From Euclidia mi (taxonomy: Eukaryota; Arthropoda; Insecta; Lepidoptera; Erebidae): a stretch of 64,000 bases of DNA. The stretch spans positions 11,106,331 through 11,170,330 of the forward strand of contig OX123193.2 in assembly GCA_944739405.2 (NCBI GenBank). Direction: 5' to 3'. The notes beneath the pieces are model-generated. The model was given only the letters and a program-made list of their open reading frames with translations, did no database searches and was not told where the DNA came from. This document shows, piece after piece, positions 1 to 10,800 of this stretch (its first letter is position 1; the number at the start of each line of letters is the position of its first letter). Position numbers and translations under genes: made by a program.

Positions 1-154
1 TTTCATTCCATGTCAGCCAGTATCGATAGCGTTCGTTGAGGCACATTAGGTATATTATTTCGTTTAGTTAAGCTATCCTAGGGAGAAGACAATGCCTAAG
101 TGGCGTGAAATCTCAAGGTGCAAGGATTATAGAATGGAAAGATTTAACCAACAA

Positions 155-466
155 TTCATCATCAGCCCCTTAATATACTGTCCCAATGCTGGGCACGGGC
201 CTCATCTCACTATGAGAAGGGTAAGGTCATAGTCCACCACGCTGGCCAAGTGCAGATTGGCAGGCTTCACATGCCTTTCGAGAACATTATTGAGAACTCT
301 CAGACATGCAGGTTTCCTCACGATGTTTTCCTTCACCGATAAGCAGCGATAATTACCAATTTAATACGCACTTAACTTCGAAAAGTCATAGATGCGTGCC
401 GTGGATTCGAACCCGAGACACTCTGTGTAGCAGCCCGTCGGTCTCTCCACTCGGCTATCGCTGCGT
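155..466 (-). repeat. tRNA-derived SINE (family B)
   Basis: The minus strand begins with a tRNA-like head (GCGATAGCCGAGTGGAGAG) followed about 40 bases later by a B-box-like GGGTTCGAATCC. The body ends near a tract containing GATGATGA. A second copy in the same orientation lies at 61015..61303, and related sequence is at 32213..32592. Copies share the phrase around CTTCGAAAAGTCAT. It is a dispersed repeat, not a tRNA gene, because the anticodon arm and acceptor stem are not intact. Confidence 0.65.
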
Positions 467-1361
467 TTTACCGCCCTTTTGAACCAACAATTAACGCATT
501 ATATTTTAGGAAGAATTGCAATGTGACTTAACCCGACAGTCATGACGTGGCCTTCGTTTAGAACAGAAGACTTATCTTGCTTGTAGTCGCCGGTCGAAAG
601 AAGACGAGCTGACACCGCGCTCCTGCTTATATAGTCGCAGGCCGGCCGCTATAGGTGAGTATGGAGTGCCCGACGTCATACGGTATAAGCGATAATTAGA
701 AATTTCCTATTTCCAATCTTGAAAATTTACAGCTCTAACCTGTAGATGCTCTAATTAGAAGAGTATGCATGAAAAATTTGATGGGAGTCAATGAAGCAAG
801 AAAGATATGCTGCCGATTCTTCCAGTATGACTGTCTATGGATCGTCTTTATCTCTACTAAGCTATGATATCGCTGCTTTGAAACATCTAAATGCGTCATA
901 CACGTCTTTTTGATAAAGCTTAATGATTAGACAGGGTGAAAGTACATTACACACCAATTTCGGATGAATCATAACATACTTTTGCGGTGATATTATTGAA
1001 GCTGGCCGGATATGTCCTTATATGAATAATAAAGTTGTGTATAATATTCTTTTTGGAAAGATTTTTCAACACAGTTGTTTCTAGAAAATAATATCTTAGA
1101 TTAGACTCATAACTGGTTTATTTCTACGGAGATTCCGATACTCTCAATTTTAACTCGCAGAAATTAGGAAAAAATGAGTTAAGTACACCGTAGAGTATAT
1201 AGCTCTATTCTATCTCACTATTTCTATTCTCAAGAATCACACAAACACACGGTCTTACAAACATCCGTTCGCTAGCTTTCTAGTTTATCGCGTCGACAGA
1301 CGGAAAGGGGACTTTATAAGAAGTATAGATAGATAATTTTCTTCCATCTAAAACTAAGACA
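467..1361. other. no gene recognised; SINE-D fragment at about 765..845
   Basis: No coding region is supported in this AT-rich stretch. A short piece near 765..845 (AATTTGATGGGAGTCAATGA) matches the start of the SINE-D copy at 60722..60862. Confidence 0.4.
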
Positions 1362-1625
1362 ATGCTTGTGCAAACTTTAATCTTCCCTATAATTGACTAT
1401 GGTGACGCGTGTTATCTCGACCTGAATGCAGACCTACTCAACAAACTTGACCGACTTCTCAATTATTGCATTCGGTTCGTTTTTAATCTGCGTAATTTCC
1501 ATCACATTTCTAAATTTCGCAAGGAATTAAAATGGTTGCCGATTCGTCAGCGACGAAATTTACGTACTCTGACGACTTTATACTCTTTTCTCCACTCTCT
1601 TAATGGTCCGTCAATGTGGGTGTAA
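1362..1625 (+). pseudogene. non-LTR retrotransposon reverse transcriptase, 3' fragment
   Basis: An 87-codon open frame carries a stretch typical of the end of the reverse transcriptase of insect LINEs: an IIDYGDACY motif, then LNKLDRLLNYCIRF, then LKWLPIRQRR. The polymerase palm motifs and endonuclease are absent, so this is a 5'-truncated fragment. It is followed at 1617..1680 by the same tail phrase (GGGTGTAATATT...AGGCGTGA) found at the end of SINE family A and of the RTE element at 5946..7505. Clade is uncertain (CR1, RTE or Jockey-like). Confidence 0.6.
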
Positions 1626-1962
1626 TATTGTACCTATGCCTACCTCTTCGAGGATAAAGGCGTGACGCTACATACCTAATGCAATTCGTTAAAAAATAAT
1701 TAATTATTTACGAAGGTGTTTCTATAAATCCTAATCCAAATCAATACGTTAGTCAAGTATTTAATTTCGAATAAATTGTCCTTGATAACAATTTGATTTC
1801 AAAGAAATATAACAGTTATAAAGTAATGCTAAAAATAATGATCAAAATGAATCACTGTTTTGTTGTGTAAAGTGAGTTTTACATAGGTATGGAGTTTACT
1901 ATTTGCCGCAGATGATTTAACCAATTTAAATGCGAATATTTGTCAGGATGGATACTATGTTT

Positions 1963-2195
1963 TTTTTTTCATAAGACAACTCCCGTACTAGGAATAAATC
2001 CTGTATCGCAGGGGACTTTACAAACATACCACCAGCGGACACAATGAACACCCAGACTCGATTCAACAATTTATGGATCACACAAAGTGTTGTCTCGTGT
2101 GGGAATCGAACCCACAACACTAAGCGCAGTGTCAAGCGGGCGAGAAGGCCGCTTAAACCCCTACGCCAACCGCGCCAACCGTGCAGTCAAGTTAT
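1963..2195 (-). repeat. tRNA-derived SINE (family C)
   Basis: The minus strand has a tRNA-like head and a B-box GTGGGTTCGATTCCCACA. The body continues with TCATTGTGTCCGCTGG and ends near GGGAGTTGTCTTATG. A diverged copy in the same orientation lies at 5222..5440. The small open frames across it are not genes. Confidence 0.6.
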
Positions 2196-2283
2196 TTGTT
2201 ACTCTGTTACGGGAAAGCTACGGAACAAATTCTGATAAATTTGTAAAAATATAGCTTATATAATTATGACACAAAAGCACATA

Positions 2284-2892
2284 GGGTAAGGTGGTGTAAG
2301 AGGGCGCAATTTTCACTTTAAGGCCCCATGAAAAATAAAATATCATATTTAGAAAAAACAACATTATTTATTTATAATCTCTACATTATATTTGTTAGCA
2401 AATTATAGGACAACGAATTTCATTAACGACATTCATTACAGTGGGAACTGAAGAAATATAAAAAATTAAAATCACGCACTCTTATACACCTAGGTGTACA
2501 AGAGTGCGCGGCGGGTTTTACAAGAGTGCTCGCGTCATCAGTATAGGTGTATCGTGTAGGTGTATCAATAAATGACAAGTTTACTTGAACTGAGCCACTC
2601 GTTGGTGGTTGTGGCTCTGTGTCTGGCTCTGAAACCACTGGTACAGACGACACTCTGTCTGTTAATGAACTTGCTAAAAATCAGGTTCAGTAAAAACATC
2701 GGGGTCGAAAGGCTCAATGCTAGTAACTTTGAAACTTTGTGTTATACATGATAGTATTGCAGCTTTTAAGTATGCTGGTGTAAAATTTCTACCATTTGGA
2801 ACACATTGACTGCTCTGCTAGGATGGATACGCAACCATTTTTCACTCACATTGGCATAGTATTTAACGTTTATTTCTTACACCACCTTACCC
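2284..2892 (-). mobile_element. pogo/Tigger-like DNA transposon remnant
   Basis: The ends are perfect 18-bp inverted repeats (GGGTAAGGTGGTGTAAGA) flanked on both sides by TA, the duplication expected of the Tc1/mariner/pogo superfamily. On the minus strand around 2680..2800 a frame reads NFTPAYLKAAILSC, then VTSIEPFDPDVFTEPDF. This resembles the end of the pogo-type DDE domain (family pattern xxTGIxPFxPxVF). The rest of the transposase is deleted, so the element is non-autonomous. Confidence 0.6.
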
Positions 2893-2951
2893 TAGGCCAC
2901 TAATGGGCTCCATTAGCGATATCAACGCGAAGGCGCAGGCAAATACTAATA

Positions 2952-3158
2952 TCTAAATATATAAAATCCTTGCGTTACTGACTGACTGACAGACACGCTA
3001 CAGCCGAAACTATTGGGCGCAAGAAGCTGAAATTTGGCATGTATGTTCCTTGGGAACCGTAGGGGTGCACTAAGAAGGGATTTCCCCAAATTCCCACGGG
3101 ATCGGCCAAAACGGGTAAATTTAAAAAAAATGCAGGCGTAGCTGCTGACGTCTTCTAG
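2952..3158 (+). mobile_element. non-autonomous Helitron-like element, copy 1
   Basis: This 207-bp repeat starts with TC (TCTAAATATATAAAATCC) and ends with CTAG. It lies between a 5' A and a 3' T, the signature of Helitron insertion. A short potential hairpin (GCAG...CTGC) lies just before the end. The same sequence with the same termini recurs at 8384..8590, 33899..34087 and, inverted, 56509..56716. No Rep/helicase is encoded. Confidence 0.7.
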
Positions 3159-3317
3159 TATATTAATATTAGTTAATTATGTGTAACATTATACTGTACG
3201 TAAATATAAATAATACTAGACTGAGGTCGCGGCTCTGCCTGCGCTGGACTTTTTTGCCACTTAGCGGTGGAATTGCCAAAAATCCTCTCTTATTACTCCT
3301 CCGCACGTGCCATGGAA

Positions 3318-3410
3318 TACATATGTACATACATTGACTCACGCCTGTGTCCCGATCGGGTAGGTAGAGACTACGGAACGCCATTTGCAACGATCACGGC
3401 ATAATAAAAT
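3318..3410 (-). repeat. SINE family D fragment with TATG-type tail
   Basis: The stretch reads (minus) CGATCGTTGCAAATGGCGTT then TAGTCTCTACC and GGCGTGAGTC, ending in a TATG-rich tail. It matches copies at 23225..23330 (-) and 60722..60862 (+). Confidence 0.5.
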
Positions 3411-3556
3411 ATCACTTTTGCTTCTTTCACTCTCATCAAATTTATAAAGCAAGCTTTTTAAAAAAGAGCAAAGAATATACAGTCCAAATTTAATATTCTT
3501 ACGCTCAGTAGTTTCGGCTGTGCCTTGTCGGACAGCCAGTCATTAATGCATGTACT

Positions 3557-4664
3557 TAGATAATGGGGAAAAAGTTTCTTCGCATGTTTTAAGAAAATTC
3601 AAAACATTTTTTAACATAGTTTATTTACATTTAACTAAAGTATGTAGGTACCATTTTGTTCGATAATTTTTTGCCATCTTGTAGGTAGGGACATGATCCC
3701 ATTGCTATAGAAATTTTGGGACTTCTGATCAAAATACTGCGACAAGTGGTTTGGCAGTCCTTTCGTGATGTTAAACTGAAACTGCCTAAAGAATTCTGAA
3801 GAGACCGAAACAGGTGGAAATCTGAAGGTGCAAGGTCAGGACTATACGGCGGATGCATTAACACCTCCCAGCCAAACTCTCTTAATTTTTGCTGAGTGGC
3901 TAAAGATGTGTGAGGTCTAGCGTTATCGTGATGAAAAACCACACCCCTTTTGTTGATTAATTCCGGTCGCTTTCTCTCAACTTCTTGCATTAATCTCATC
4001 AGTTGTTCGCAGTAGGGTTCAGAATAGATGGTTCTGCCTGGTGGTAATAGCTCATAATGAATAATGCCCTTCCAATCCCACCACACACACAGCATCACCT
4101 TGTTGCGAGTTAACCCGGGTTTTGCCACAGTCTGTGAAGCCTGACCGGCCTTTAACCACGACCTTTTTCGCACGTTCTTGTCGAACGTGATCCACTTTTC
4201 ATCACCAGTTATCAGCTTCTTCAAAAATGGTTCGGTTTCATTACGTCGTTATAAAGAATCACAAATGAGTACACAGTTCATTAGGTTTCTTTCAGTGAGC
4301 TCGTGGGGTACCCAAATATCGAGCATTTTTGTGTACCCATTTTTTTTAAATGCGCCAAAACTGTTTTGTGGTCAATTCCCAGTTGTTCAGCTACGTCGTA
4401 ACTACTGATATGCCGATCTTGCTCCACTTTTTCAAAAATGGCATCAATTTTATCCGTAATAGGGCGACCAGAGCGACGTGCATCTTTGACATCAAAATTT
4501 CCGGATTGAAAACGCTTAAACCAAATTCGTGCTACTCTCACAGACATTGCACTAGGTCCATAAACATCGCTATTTTTTTTCGCGGCTTCCGTTACGTATA
4601 GCCAAAGAGATTTTATTACAAGTTCATACACACAATAATGCGAAAAGACTTTTCTCCCAACCTA
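3557..4664 (-). mobile_element. mariner-type transposon, inactivated (copy 1)
   Basis: A 1.1-kb element carries imperfect terminal inverted repeats: the left end has GGGGAAAAAGTTTCTTCGCA and the right end, reverse-complemented, GGGAGAAAAGTCTTTTCGCA. Both are close to TTA-type flanks. It encloses a frameshifted mariner transposase. The size and organisation fit the mariner family (about 1.2-1.3 kb); exact outer bases are uncertain by a few nucleotides. Confidence 0.75.
3631..4631 (-). pseudogene. mariner transposase pseudogene (DD34D type)
   Basis: Two minus-strand frames make up a broken mariner transposase. The upstream part (4631 to 4281) holds the paired helix-turn-helix region, including IWFKRFQSGNFDVKDARRSG and GRPITDK. 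The downstream part (4224 to 3631) holds the catalytic region with TGDEKWI, HHDNARPHTS and PPYSPDLAPSDFHLF, so all three catalytic aspartates are visible. A frameshift between about 4224 and 4281 separates the halves, and the C-terminal residues are degenerate. The product would have cut and pasted its own element. It is not expected to be active. Confidence 0.85.
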
Positions 4665-4687
4665 ATATTTATTTACATATACTTTCA

Positions 4688-4836
4688 TATAAACATTATG
4701 GTTCAAATATCGCTATCCCTTCGGGTTGCGGAGGTCAGACAGGCAGTCGCTCCGTGGAAAAGCTAATATGCCACCAAATCCGGTTAGACTAGAAAGCGGA
4801 CCCCAGGTTGACCAGGGATAACGCTATTAGGATGAG
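4688..4836 (+). repeat. SINE 3' portion (family B type)
   Basis: The segment ATCCCTTCGGGTTGC...GTCGCTCCGTGGAAAAGC... ACCAGGGATAACGC matches 32460..32592 and, inverted, 50235..50395. It is the 3' body of a dispersed SINE without its tRNA head. Confidence 0.55.
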
Positions 4837-5221
4837 CCATTAAGCATTAGCTATCCTTTTTGTTTGCGCTCATAGTGTGCCTAAACTTGCACTCGAGGAA
4901 CTCGTACCTATACCCCTCATATTGGTGGCCTTACGTAAACTGGATGAATGATTAAACTATTACTAAGATACAGGTTTGTAAGATACTTTGACACTTTCGC
5001 AATTTGCAGACATAACCATGGTGTATATTGTGTCAGAACTGCTAGAAACAGGGATTTTGAAATAATTTGAGAAAATTACCATTATTTTTTAAATAACTAC
5101 GCAATTAACTCCCGTTAAAAAGTGTTAACAGACATTATGAAACTCATAAACTTTCTGTAGCACCATAAAGAAAATGCATTCATCTCCTTCTAAAAAACCA
5201 AAATAAAAAAAAACTTATTTT
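4837..5221. other. no gene recognised
   Basis: AT-rich sequence with no open frame or repeat I can support. Confidence 0.4.
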
Positions 5222-5440
5222 AAGGACAACTCCTTCACTAGAAATAAATCCTGTACTACCAGGGACTTTATAATCTTTAAATCAACGAACACAAAGTAAA
5301 CCCAGAATCTAAACAACAATTTGTGAATTACAAAAAAAAATCTCTCGTGGGAGGATCGAACCCACAACACTCAGCGCAGTTATATACGACAAGATCAACG
5401 TTTAAATCACTACGCTATACGTGCAGTCACATATACATGA
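5222..5440 (-). repeat. tRNA-derived SINE (family C), second copy
   Basis: It is homologous to 1963..2195 and in the same orientation, including the B-box GTGGGTTCGATCCTCCCA and the segment around AGTCCCTGGTAGTACAGG. It is more degenerate than the first copy. Confidence 0.55.
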
Positions 5441-5604
5441 CACCAATCAGGCTGTGCAGCACATACATGATCAAAAAAATCATGGCGGCTACGCATCCTA
5501 CCAATGTGAACTAATGTGCGTGGTGTATGACACGAGCAAATTTTGAATTTTAATAACATAACATCAGCCCCATATAATCATGAACTACTGCTGGATGCTT
5601 TAAC

Positions 5605-5775
5605 GCCCACATTTTTTTTACTTAACCCTTTTTTACAATCTTGTGGGTATTTTGAGAAATCCCTTCTTGGGGCCTTATACGCCCCAAAAACATACATACC
5701 GAACAGCTTATTGCGCCCAATAGTTTCAGCTGTAAGGTGCCTGTCAGTCAGTCACTAACGCAAAGATTATATACA
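5605..5775 (-). mobile_element. degenerate Helitron-like copy (partial)
   Basis: The minus strand shows GTGACTGACTGACAGGCACC, ACTATTGGGCGCAATAAGCT and a GTATGTATGTTTTTGGGGCG stretch matching the middle of the 207-bp Helitron family, with many substitutions. The CTAG end is not clear. Confidence 0.5.
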
Positions 5776-5785
5776 GCTGCCAATG

Positions 5786-5960
5786 ACTGCATCCGTGGTC
5801 CAGTGGATAGCGTATGCGACTGCTGATCGGAGGTCCCGGGTTTGATTCCCGGGTCGGGCAAAAGTGTTACTGGGTTTTTCCGAATTCTCAGTAGCAACAC
5901 GGAGTCTGGTGATGTCCCCGGTAACGGCAATAGGCTCGCCCCCTATTACGTGGGTCTCAA
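5786..5960 (+). repeat. tRNA-derived SINE (family A), 3' truncated
   Basis: The head CCGTGGTCCAGTGGATAGCG, the B-box GGTTTGATTCCCGGG, and the body CACGGAGTCTGGTGATGT...CCCCTATTACGTGGG define SINE-A. The copy is cut off where RTE reverse transcriptase sequence begins (about 5946..5960), so it was hit by, or recombined with, the LINE. Other copies: 8068..8290, 42239..42452, 58285..58560, 59671..59899 (-) and 62010..62265. Confidence 0.7.
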
Positions 5961-7505
5961 ATATTCATGCAGCAATCAATGCATCAAACAGCTCCAAAAC
6001 AACAAGGCGCCGGGTGATGACGGAATTACGAGCGAGCTTTTGAAGGCCGGCGGCACACCCGCTGTAGAAGCCCTTTGGAAGTTATTTAATTCCGTCATTC
6101 TCGAGGGTAAAACGCCAGAGGCGTGGCATAGAGGTATGGTGGTGCTTTTCTTTAAGAACGGGGTTAAAACCCTCTTAAAGAACTACAGACTCATCACACT
6201 TCTGAGCCACGTCTACAAGCTGTTTTCGAGGATCATCACGAATCGTCTCGAGAGCAAGCTAGACGACTTCCAGCCTCCCGAAAAAGCCGGTTTCCGTAAA
6301 GGCTATAGTACAATAGACCACATACATACGGTGCGGCAGGTTATACAGAAGCCCTAGGATTATAACCAGCCTCTATGCTTGGCATTTGTGGACTATGAGA
6401 AAGCCTTCGATTCGATCGAAACCTGGGCGGTGCTACAGTCTCTCCAACGGCGCCGGGTTGACTACCGATATATCGAAGTGCGGAAGTGTTTGTATGAAAA
6501 CGCCACTATGTCAGTCCGCCTCCAGGACCAGAGTTCGAAACCTATTCAACTCCAGCGAGGGGTGAGACAGGGGATTGTCATATCCCCGAAACTGTTTACC
6601 ACTGCGCTGGAGGATGTCTTCAAGCTTTTGGACTGGAATGGACGCGGCATCAACATCAACGGAGAGTACATCACTCATCTTGATGCGCAGACGATATCGT
6701 AGTCATGACTGAGACCATGGAAGACCAATGCTCGATGGCCTCTGTAGAGTCTCCCAACAAGTAGGTCTTAAGATAACATGGACAAGATGAAAATCATGTC
6801 AAACGTCCATGTTGTACCTGCTCCTATTCAGGTTGGGAACTCTACGCTCGAAGTTGTCGACAAGTATATCTACCTGGGACAAGTAGTCCAATTAGGTAGG
6901 TCCAACTTCGAAAAGGAGGTCAATCGTCGATACCAACTCAGTTGGGCAGCGTTCGGGAAGCTACGACATAAATCTTCTCGTCCGATATCCCGCAGTGTCT
7001 CAAGACGAAAGTTTTTGACCAGTGTTTGTTGCCAGTGATGACTTACGGATCAGAGACGTGGTCGCTCACTATGGGCCTTATCAGAAGGCTCAAGGTCACT
7101 CAGAGGGCGATGGAGAGAGCTATGCTTGGAGTTTCCCTGCGAGATTGAATCAGAAAAGAGGACATCCGCAGTAGAACCAAAGTCGCCGACATAGCTCTCC
7201 GGATAGCCAAGCTGAGGTGGCAGTGGGCAGGGCACATAGCTCGAAGAACCGATGGCCGTTGGGGCAGAAAGGTTCTGGAGTGGCGGCCACGTACCGGACG
7301 ACGTAGCAGAGGTAGGCCCCCCGCAAGGTGGACCGACGATCTCGTCAAGATCGCGGGAGGCGGTTGGATGTGGGCGGTTCAAGACCGGTATGTGTGGAGA
7401 ACCTTGGGGGAGACCTATGTCCAGCAGTGGACGTCGTTTGGCTGATATGATGAAATATTAATGGCGAATTGTGCCTACCCCTTCGGGGATACAGGCGTGA
7501 AACTA
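5946..7505 (+). pseudogene. RTE-clade LINE fragment, reverse transcriptase to 3' end
   Basis: Reverse transcriptase motifs appear in order. At 5990-6350 are KAPGDDGITSELLKAGG, then NYRLITLLSHVYKLFSRI and KAGFRKGYSTIDHI. At 6379-6700 are FVDYEKAFDSIE and GVRQGIVISPKLF. Around 6780-7040 is the fingers/thumb region with NSTLEVVDKYIYLG. At 7190-7430 is the RTE-type tail IAKLRWQWAGHIAR, then RPPARWTDDLVKIAG and YVQQWTSFG. In-frame stops (for example at 6355-6357) and frameshifts (about 6685 and 7040-7100) kill it, and the endonuclease domain is missing. The 3' tail is shared with SINE-A. Confidence 0.85.
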
Positions 7506-7788
7506 TAAAATAAAAAGATGTCAATGATAAAAATGGAACCATTCTCACATTGTTGTAATAGCTGGTTTTTCAGGCAAAGCGATAAAGAAAAATTGCAATT
7601 TCTAGCGTAAACTTCTTGGGGGAATCACCATATGAATTTCATTGACAAAAACAATACTCATAAAATAATTTATGAAATGGACTAGCATTTATCACTCACG
7701 AATATAATGATTAAGTAAATCCTTGTTTGTGTGCAGTTAATTTGGCGGAAATCGATAGATAAAAATGATATTTCCAGATAAGAGGTTC
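7506..7788. other. upstream region of lipocalin gene 1
   Basis: AT-rich sequence directly before the first exon; no repeat family or ORF recognised. It is the likely proximal promoter region. Confidence 0.35.
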
Positions 7789-7796
7789 TATATATA
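7789..7796 (+). promoter_or_regulatory. candidate TATA box of lipocalin gene 1
   Basis: TATATATA lies 80 bases before the start codon. Transcription would start near 7815-7825, giving a leader of about 55 bases. No strong initiator was seen, so the call rests on position and sequence only. Confidence 0.4.
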
Positions 7797-7875
7797 CATA
7801 ATGAGCAATCATACACTTCACCATTGACGCCGGGTAGTGCATGTGTTTTAGTAGGCTAGCTATAATAGTGTCATA

Positions 7876-10800
7876 ATGTTTAAGTTAATAATACTTGTAT
7901 TAAGTAGTTTATTAGGTGCATCTCTTGGACAAATTACACAAGCTGGACAGTGTGACCCCAATATAGCACTGGCCAGCAATTTCAATCTTCAGCAAGTAAG
8001 TCTCTACTTTTTAAATTTATTGTTTATACGTATTTATATTATATTATAATTATATAACCTCCTCAGTGACTGCCTCCGTGGTCAGTGGATAGCGTATGCG
8101 ACTGCTGATCGGAGGTCCCGGGTTCGATTCCCGGATCGTACAAAAGTGTAACTGAGTTTTTCCGAATTCCCAGTAGCAGTACGGAGTCTGGTGATGTGCC
8201 CGGTAACGTCAATAGGCTCGCCCCCTATTACGTGGGACCTAAAAATTCATGGCGAAATGTGGGTGTAATATTATACCTCTGCCTACCCCCGTTTTTTTGT
8301 ACGGCTTTCGCCAAGTGTAATGCCAGAGGAAGGTACAGGTGTATAATTCACTTTGGCAAAGCCGTGGGCTAAGTCCATTGTTATCTTAATATATAAAATC
8401 CTTGCGTTACTGACTGACTGACAGACACGCTACAGCCGAAACAATTGGGCGCAGGAAGCTGAAATTTGGCATGTATGTTCCTTGGGGACCGTAGGGGTGC
8501 ACTAAGAAGAGATTTCCCGAAATTCCCACGGGATCGGCCAAAACGGGTAAATTTAAAAAAAATGCAGGCGTAGCTGCTGGCGTCCTCTAGTATAATTATG
8601 AATTTGCAACTGCAGCTACTTAGGACTTATGTAACCAAGCATCTTATTTTGTCCATTATATTTATGAAGTAATTTTAGAATTGTTCTTGTAAAATTCACT
8701 ATCAATTTCGTCCAGGAAATACCAAATTATAGTAAAGATTTATAAAACTGTCAATATTTGTGTGCATGGCAAATTTCCATTAACAATTAATCTGATAAGT
8801 TACGTAACCTCCAATTAAATTCATCATACTTACGCAGCAAAACAAAAATATAATTAATTAGCAGATGTAAGGAGACAAACAGTATAATTATCTAATCTAA
8901 TATATAAAAATATTTAAAAAAAATATTACTTTGAAAAAACGTAGAATGTATTACAAAAGGAATTGGAACGCTGTAGATGATATATTTGACAACATTAAAC
9001 TAATAAATAACAAAAATGTTAAGATACAACATTTTCTTGGAATATAGTATCCGAAGTATACAAATAACACAAATATTATTTACGTAACATTGTCAATGGT
9101 AACACCATATTTACAGGCATCGATTATCTCAGATTTAGCCCGAAACAGACATAAATCAAGCTCGTACTGGAGTGTTATGTAATGATCTTTTTCCTTCTTG
9201 CTTTTCTATTTTGTTTGTGTATAGACAAATCCGGTGTCGGAGTTTCTCGGCCGTTCGAAAGGCTCCGATATGGCCTAACGAGACAAAAACCGCGACCAAC
9301 GCGAATCGCGAACGGGAAAAAAAGACGCGCTACGAGCCCCACTAGATATAGAACAATTATTTAGTAAAGTAATTTTTATAAATAATATTAAATACAGCAG
9401 AACAACAATAAAAAAGCCTTACAAAAGCCTTTTTAATTCGAAATGTTTAATATACCCATTCGTGGTTTATCTACTTTACTGACCTTCACCAAAACTTTAT
9501 GTTACCACCTATGTGTGATTATGGTTTAGATATCAACAACCTTGATAGAGTTTACCCAAACTGTCTTGCCGCTTGAAATATGGTCTCTCGTTATATTATA
9601 AATGCAGCACTTTTTATAAATGGTTCTTTGCAAATTTCGACAAACGAATTTGCTGAAAATTGTGCAATATCGAACATTACATTTCGTTCCATTGAGCCTC
9701 GTGGCTTTTTTGTCTGTTACATTAATACATATATCAATCAGTAAAAAACAATTAAAATGATAAGATCATTATTATGATAGAAACGTACGTGAGATAACAA
9801 TAATTTAAGATAGTAGAATTCTTAGATAATATTCGAAAAACTTAGATAATAATTTAGGAGTGACTTTTCAAAAGGACTTATTTCACATTTTAAAAGATTT
9901 TTTTTAACTCAATTCAGCATCCAATACTATATTTTTTTTAATAGTTTTCAATTAAAGTTTGGTTCAAAACCGCTTATTCTCCTAGAAAATTAACTAGAAA
10001 AAGAGACATCCGCATTAAAACTGCTTAGTTAGTTAGTCGTGGGTTTTCCGCACTTAGCCACTTATTTGGGCCATTGTGCGTAAGTGGCGTCTTGATTGAC
10101 GCCGACTACTGATACCACCTTAGCTCCTTCCAGAAAGCCATTAGATGGCTGGTGTCGTTCAAAGCCTCACACATGGTTCTGGTGTTGTTCAGCAGCTTTG
10201 CCCGTTGATCGCTCACACTTGTGCAGTGCAGAATGACATGAGCGGGTGTTTCTTCAGTTTCCATGCAGCCCCTGCACAGTGGGCTGTCCGTAACGCCTAT
10301 GTTGAATAGGTGCTTGTTGAGTGGACAGTGGCCAGTTATTATGCCTGTCAGATGCTTCAGTGTTTTTCTCTTTGAATGCAGCAGCTTGTGCGAGAGTCGC
10401 TTGTTCAAGTAGGGGATAGCAACTTTTTTTTGACTGCATTCTTTTATGTCTGCCCACTATTTTTCGTGTTCTTGTGCGATTCTCTCGCGTAGCCATGTTT
10501 TGAGTTGGCTTGCCAGTATCGGTACAATCGTCTCGGGTCCCATTATCATTGTGTCCGATCCTTGCCGTGCCAGTTGGTCTGCGGCGTCAATGCCTGCGGA
10601 GTTGCTGTGGTAAATCAAAAGTGCTTATATCCATATCGTTTTCGTCCATTGAAACCATTGAAACATTTAGGTTTTTATGTTTGATGAAGAAATAAGCCCT
10701 TTTGAAAAGTCACTCCTCATTTATAGATGAGAATAATGCCGACTGACTAACTTTGAGGAAGTCACGAAATATATCTGGTGAGTCAGCGATCGCTTTATAT

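Noticed and set aside
5820..5860. Possible tRNA genes at B-box-containing repeats (also 8110, 42290, 58330, 59840, 62060)
   Set aside because: The tRNA-like heads are followed by a common non-tRNA body and tail in every copy, so they are SINEs; no complete cloverleaf with matching acceptor stem was seen.
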